A model generated the notes under the pieces. That model was not told the DNA's origin, made no database searches, and saw nothing but the letters and a program-made list of their open reading frames with translations. From Fluviicola sp. (GTDB lineage Bacteria > Bacteroidota > Bacteroidia > Flavobacteriales_D > Crocinitomicaceae), in the NCBI RefSeq assembly GCF_030151805.1, contig NZ_JASLCN010000346.1, positions 1-28,293 of the forward strand: a DNA stretch of 28,293 nt, in the 5' to 3' direction. Numbering within the stretch: position 1 is the first letter of the stretch; each line of letters starts with the position of its first letter. The translations under genes were made by a program, and so were the position numbers. Below are positions 24,889-28,293 of this stretch, in pieces.

Positions 24889-24905
24889 GTTTCTTCTAAT
24901 GAAAC
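24889..24905. promoter_or_regulatory. Palindrome upstream of the receptor 2 operon
   Basis: GTTTC-TTCTAAT-GAAAC, 15 nt upstream of the small exported gene. Same TTTC-N7-GAAA spacing as the two sites between the dehydrogenase and XRE-cupin genes. No consensus -7 box is visible; TTG-N18-CTTATTTG just upstream on the - strand is a weak candidate. Confidence 0.4.
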
Positions 24906-25540
24906 CCGATTGTTTACAAATAAGAAACTCATTCAACAATCAAATTTCTGTTGCAAATATCTCTAACAATTGATATATAGGCGTTTTTAATGGATTATTA
25001 TATTGTTAATTCAATTTTAATAAATTTGTTTCGTAATCAAATAGAGCACTATTAGGAAACTTTTCAATTTCTAGGATGAGCACTATTTGTACTCTGTTGA
25101 AACAGTTGAGAAGGGTGACAGAGGGAATCGGGCGGTTTTTAGAGCAGGAACCTCATTTTGGTATACAGGGTTTTGATCCACTGTTCAAAAACAACTTTTG
25201 AAATAGAAATCCGGGGCAAATCAATACCAAAAACTTGTATGAACTCAAAAAATCTTGAATACAGGGATGAAAACAAAACGGCACCGCGAATTATTACCAC
25301 AAGATCCAATACCAGCTTTCTAACACCGGCACAGTAGCCCGAAAAGAAATAGAATGATGTTTGTTTAAAAGAGCATTTAAACCCTTTTGGGATTAGGAAT
25401 ATAATTGTACGCCGTTACCGATTCCATAACAATGGAAACATCTAAATCAGCGTTTTAAACTCTTTTCAGAAATTAAATTCCTCCTTTCCGGGAAATTGCC
25501 CTTCAAGGGGAAAACGAAAAATTTACAACAAAGGAACTAG
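24906..25540. other. Long intergenic region without a recognisable gene
   Basis: About 635 nt. I see no coding region, RNA gene or insertion sequence. It should carry the receptor 2 operon promoter near its left end. Features seen: direct repeat GAGCACTATT at 25044-25053 and 25078-25087 (34-nt period), and a small inverted repeat TTCCAT-AACA-ATGGAA at 25422-25437. No convincing terminator for the methyltransferase gene is seen near 25500. Confidence 0.5.
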
Positions 25541-26974
25541 TTACTCAGCAAGCTTCTCATACACCGCAATGGCCTCAATATGGCTTGTGTGCGGGAATTG
25601 ATCTACCAACGATAATTTCATGAGTTTATAACCGCCTTGTTCAAGTGTTTCCGTGTCTCTTGCCTGGGTGGAAGGATTGCAGGAAATATACACGAGGTGT
25701 GAAGCTCCCAAAGCCATTACTTTCTGCAAGGTCTTCGGTGCGATTCCTGCCCTTGGAGGATCCAGAACAATCGTATCAATACGGTTTAAGTATTCCGGGT
25801 GCAATGACAGGAATTTACCTACATCTGCTGCAAAGAAATGCAAATGCTCCAGCTTATTGCGTTTCGCATTTCGTTTTGCATCCTCAATAGCTTCTTCAAC
25901 GATATCAACACCGATGATTTCACCCGCATTCACGCGTTGTGCTACCAATTGTCCGATGGTTCCCGTTCCGCAGAATAAATCCATGATCACACTGCCGTCT
26001 TTCGCGTAATCGCAAACGTAATCGATTGCTTTCGTGTACAAACGTTCCGCACTTTTCGGATTCGTCTGGAAAAAACTTTCCATGCTGATTTCAAACGAAA
26101 GACCGAGCATTTTCTCAACGACTACCGAGTCTCCGAAAAGCAATTCACTGGTTCCGTTTTCTATTTTGGCACGATCGGCCACATTATCATTGATCGTATG
26201 CCAGACACCCGCCAAACGGTTTCCTAATTTCTCTTTCAAAAAGGCAACAACCTGTGCTTTATCGAATTGTTTGATTCCTGCGGAACTGGTTACGATATGC
26301 AGCAGCAATTGATCCTGGTCGAAGGATTTCCGGACCACAATATGTCTGAAAAAACCTTCCTTTCTCGGCGGATGCCATGCCGGCAAACCAAATGATTTCA
26401 ATAAATCTCTGAATTCCGGAAGAATGGTTTCCCATTGCTCGTCAAACAATCCGCTCGGTTTATTCAGATTTTCAACTTTCCACCAGGTTCCTCTTCGCTT
26501 AAACCCTAAAGCAAAAGCATCGTCGATTTCCTCCCCGGTTTCCGGCACATGTTCAATACAGGAAAAACTGTATTCCATTTTATTCCGGTAAAAGAAGGCT
26601 TCCGGTGACGAGATAAACTCATCAAAAAGCGCTCCCGGATCCTGGATCCTTCCGATTTTCCGGTAAACATCCAGGGTAGATTTTTTCTTATATTCCTGTT
26701 GAATTTCAATCGGAACAAACAAGTATGGCGCACCTGAAATCTCTTGAAACGGAAGTTGTTTTTCCAAAGGAGAACGCTCCAGCACTTCAAGCAGTTTGCA
26801 TTCTGCATGGCGTTTGCGTTTCTTATCGACCCGGGCTCTTACGAATTGCCCTGGAAAGGTGTTTTCAACGAATAAAATAAAATCGCTTTCTTCCGATTTC
26901 ATGCGGGCAATCCCTTGACCACCGAACGCAAAATCGTCGATTTGAATCTCAATAATCTGATTTCTGTGTACCAC
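25541..26974 (-). CDS. rlmD: 23S rRNA (uracil-5-)-methyltransferase, RlmD/TrmA family, lacking Fe-S cysteines
   Basis: SAM-dependent RNA m5U methyltransferase of 477 residues. Seen: N-terminal TRAM domain (about 1-65, DDFAFGGQGIAR), FQTN (302-305), SAM-binding DLFCGTGTIG (332-341), DPPRAG (405-410), the catalytic Cys432 in SCNPSTQARD and Glu467 in HIEAIAVYE. The 4Fe-4S cysteine cluster of E. coli RlmD (C-x5-C-x2-C) is replaced by EISGAPYLFVPIEIQ around residues 78-92, so the cluster is probably absent. It follows the Rrf2 gene by 30 nt. The exact target uridine (RlmC or RlmD type) cannot be set from sequence. Confidence 0.88.
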   Translation of the reverse strand: MVHRNQIIEIQIDDFAFGGQGIARMKSEESDFILFVENTFPGQFVRARVDKKRKRHAECKLLEVLERSPLEKQLPFQEISGAPYLFVPIEIQQEYKKKSTLDVYRKIGRIQDPGALFDEFISSPEAFFYRNKMEYSFSCIEHVPETGEEIDDAFALGFKRRGTWWKVENLNKPSGLFDEQWETILPEFRDLLKSFGLPAWHPPRKEGFFRHIVVRKSFDQDQLLLHIVTSSAGIKQFDKAQVVAFLKEKLGNRLAGVWHTINDNVADRAKIENGTSELLFGDSVVVEKMLGLSFEISMESFFQTNPKSAERLYTKAIDYVCDYAKDGSVIMDLFCGTGTIGQLVAQRVNAGEIIGVDIVEEAIEDAKRNAKRNKLEHLHFFAADVGKFLSLHPEYLNRIDTIVLDPPRAGIAPKTLQKVMALGASHLVYISCNPSTQARDTETLEQGGYKLMKLSLVDQFPHTSHIEAIAVYEKLAE

Positions 26975-27004
26975 TTTTGATTGTTTCTTCTGAGCCTATG
27001 GCTG

Positions 27005-27424
27005 TTACAATTCCTGATCTACAATATCCTGAATTGATTTATTTTCTAAAATGCGCAACGTTTCGTTCCGAACGTCAATGAATACCTTATTCAAGCCACA
27101 CGTTTTTTCATCCGTGCATTCTTCACAACGCTGATAGTAATTCAAACTGACGCAGGGCAATAATGCAATCGGGCCGTTAAAAAGCCTGATAATCGTGGAA
27201 ATTTGAATCTGCGCCGGTTTCTGACGTAAAAAATAGCCTCCGCCCTTCCCCATTTTCGAATTGAGAATTCCTTGTTTTTTCAGATCCAATAAAATAGATT
27301 CCAGGAATTTTCGCGGGATATGGCCGTTTTCAGCAATCTCGAGGATCAAAGTTGGCTCATTAGCATCCTTCTTCGCCAGATAGGTCAAAGCATGTAATGC
27401 ATATTTCGTCTTCTTTGATAACAT
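27005..27424 (-). CDS. Rrf2 family transcriptional regulator
   Basis: Winged-helix regulator of 139 residues. Seen: MLSKKTKYALHALTYLA at the N-terminus, recognition region IPRKFLESILLDLKKQGIL, wing SKMGKGGGYFL, and a Cys cluster at 91, 100, 103 and 109 (C-x8-C-x2-C-x5-C) that could bind an Fe-S cluster or act as a thiol sensor, as in IscR/NsrR/CysR-type members. It lies 48 nt after lpxA and 30 nt before the methyltransferase gene. Its targets are not visible here; the short gap to lpxA contains no clear promoter. Confidence 0.88.
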   Translation of the reverse strand: MLSKKTKYALHALTYLAKKDANEPTLILEIAENGHIPRKFLESILLDLKKQGILNSKMGKGGGYFLRQKPAQIQISTIIRLFNGPIALLPCVSLNYYQRCEECTDEKTCGLNKVFIDVRNETLRILENKSIQDIVDQEL

Positions 27425-27472
27425 GAAATGTGTCTGTTGAGCTAATTTACAATTAAATTCAAAACAAAAACC

Positions 27473-28249
27473 TTAGATCAATCCTTTAATCACTCCTTTA
27501 TCGGAAGCTTCAATGAATGATAAAATCTCTCTTCTGATAGGAGAATCTGCAATAGTCTCCTTCACAATATCCAATGATTTGGTCACGTGGTTATTCTGAA
27601 CGAAAATAATGCGGTAAATATCTTCTATTTCCCGAACCTGCTCATCCGTATAACCACGTCTTCTCAAGCCTACGGAATTGATTCCTGCATAAGTAAGCGG
27701 CTCACGGGCACATTTCACATACGGCGGAACATTCTTGCGGATCAAAGATCCTCCTGCAACAAATGAATGCGCCCCGACATGAACAAACTGCTGTGAACCA
27801 CAACGACCTTCCAGAATAGCGTAATCTCCAACCACGCAATGTCCGGATAAACCGGAATAACTTGCCATGATTACATGATTCCCGATCTGGCAATCGTGTG
27901 CAATATGTACGTAAGTCATCAACAAACAATCGCTTCCGACTGTTGTTTTCCACTTATCTTTCGTTCCGCGATGAATGGTTACACACTCGCGAATCACTGT
28001 CCGGTCCCCGATTTCAACCGTTGTATATTCTCCATCGAACTTCAAATCCTGAGGAACAACACTAATTACAGCTCCGGGATAAATCTCACAATTTGCTCCG
28101 ATTCTTGCTCCGGGATAAATATTTACATTCGAATGAATTCTTGTTCCCGCTCCAATCACCACATCATCATGAATGGTACTGAATGCGTCAATAATTACCC
28201 CTTCTCCAAGTTGTGCGTTCGGAGAAACCTGTGCTAACGGACTTATCAT
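27473..28249 (-). CDS. lpxA: Acyl-ACP--UDP-N-acetylglucosamine O-acyltransferase
   Basis: First committed acyl transfer of lipid A synthesis, cytoplasmic trimer. Seen: left-handed hexapeptide-repeat helix over most of residues 1-190 (PNAQLGEGVIIDAF, VVIGAGTRIHSNV and similar), CVTIHRGT at 89-96, HIAHDC with the catalytic His118, and a C-terminal helical domain containing GLRRRGYTDEQVREI. The 258-residue length is normal. The ATG overlaps the upstream stop (ATGA), a tight coupling usual for lpxC-fabZ / lpxA in Bacteroidota. Confidence 0.95.
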   Translation of the reverse strand: MISPLAQVSPNAQLGEGVIIDAFSTIHDDVVIGAGTRIHSNVNIYPGARIGANCEIYPGAVISVVPQDLKFDGEYTTVEIGDRTVIRECVTIHRGTKDKWKTTVGSDCLLMTYVHIAHDCQIGNHVIMASYSGLSGHCVVGDYAILEGRCGSQQFVHVGAHSFVAGGSLIRKNVPPYVKCAREPLTYAGINSVGLRRRGYTDEQVREIEDIYRIIFVQNNHVTKSLDIVKETIADSPIRREILSFIEASDKGVIKGLI

Positions 28250-28293
28250 GCTTCTACTTTATCTTTATCTTTAGCCTCTACCTTATCTTTAAT
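28246..28293 (-). CDS. 3' end of an upstream gene, probably lpxC-fabZ
   Basis: Only the last 15 codons and stop are in the window: IKDKVEAKDKDKVEA, a Lys/Asp/Glu-rich tail. The TGA overlaps the lpxA start by four bases. Bacteroidota commonly carry a fused lpxC-fabZ gene directly before lpxA, so this is the likely identity, but no catalytic part is visible. Confidence 0.5.
   Translation of the reverse strand: MKDKVEAKDKDKVEA

Noticed and set aside
25422..25437. TTCCAT-AACA-ATGGAA as a terminator for the methyltransferase gene
   Set aside because: Six-bp stem without a T run and more than 100 nt beyond the stop codon.
24940..25540. Remnant gene or insertion sequence in the long gap
   Set aside because: Stops in all frames, no transposase motif and no terminal repeats beyond a 10-nt direct repeat.
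1..28293. tRNA, rRNA, CRISPR or riboswitch
   Set aside because: No cloverleaf, regularly spaced repeats or recognisable aptamer seen in the intergenic regions.

Overview
The window looks like the chromosome of a Bacteroidota, most likely a Flavobacteriales member of the Fluviicola/Crocinitomicaceae kind. The support is AT-rich intergenic DNA with a TTG / TAnnTTTG promoter, four large secreted proteins with type IX secretion (T9SS) C-terminal sorting domains, two TonB-dependent receptors with an N-terminal carboxypeptidase-regulatory-like domain, a DUF5690 permease, and an lpxA gene overlapping the Lys-rich tail of an upstream gene. The genus is inference. I see no rRNA, tRNA, insertion sequence or CRISPR array.

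Layout. (1) 1-2422, + strand: a sugar-phosphate transferase (probably cut by the window edge), an NAD-dependent epimerase/reductase overlapping it by 1 nt, and a steroid 5-alpha-reductase-family membrane enzyme ending at a hairpin terminator. (2) 2566-4841: a divergent pair, an OPA-like MFS permease (DUF5690, -) and a phosphonatase-like HAD hydrolase (+), sharing a 227-nt promoter region. (3) 4875-13823, - strand: an alcohol dehydrogenase of the phosphonate-associated type, then secreted phosphodiesterase 1, LamG surface protein 1 and, beyond a strong terminator, TonB-dependent receptor 1. (4) 14079-15348, +: two tandem XRE-cupin regulators. (5) 15716-24873, -: a small exported protein, TonB-dependent receptor 2, secreted phosphodiesterase 2, LamG protein 2 and a FAD-dependent oxidoreductase of the phosphonate-associated type, closed by a terminator. 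(6) 25541-28293, -: housekeeping genes, namely a 23S rRNA uridine methyltransferase, an Rrf2 regulator, lpxA and the tail of the preceding gene (probably lpxC-fabZ).

The centre of interest is 2566-24873. Three enzymes usually found in phosphonate-catabolism neighbourhoods (HAD, alcohol dehydrogenase, FAD oxidoreductase) sit with a duplicated cell-surface module: TonB-dependent receptor + T9SS-exported alkaline-phosphatase-superfamily phosphodiesterase + T9SS-exported LamG/Fn3 protein. My working model is a surface scavenging system for an esterified aminophosphonate or related phospho-amino compound, for example phosphonolipid or phosphonoglycan headgroups. The LamG proteins would bind the polymer or lipid, the phosphodiesterases release the headgroup, the receptors take it across the outer membrane, DUF5690 across the inner membrane, and the FAD enzyme, dehydrogenase and HAD hydrolase would degrade it. 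A palindrome of the form TTTC-N7-GAAA occurs upstream of both surface operons and of the first XRE-cupin gene, suggesting one regulon. The substrate, the order of reactions and the regulator-operator pairing are inference from family and context.
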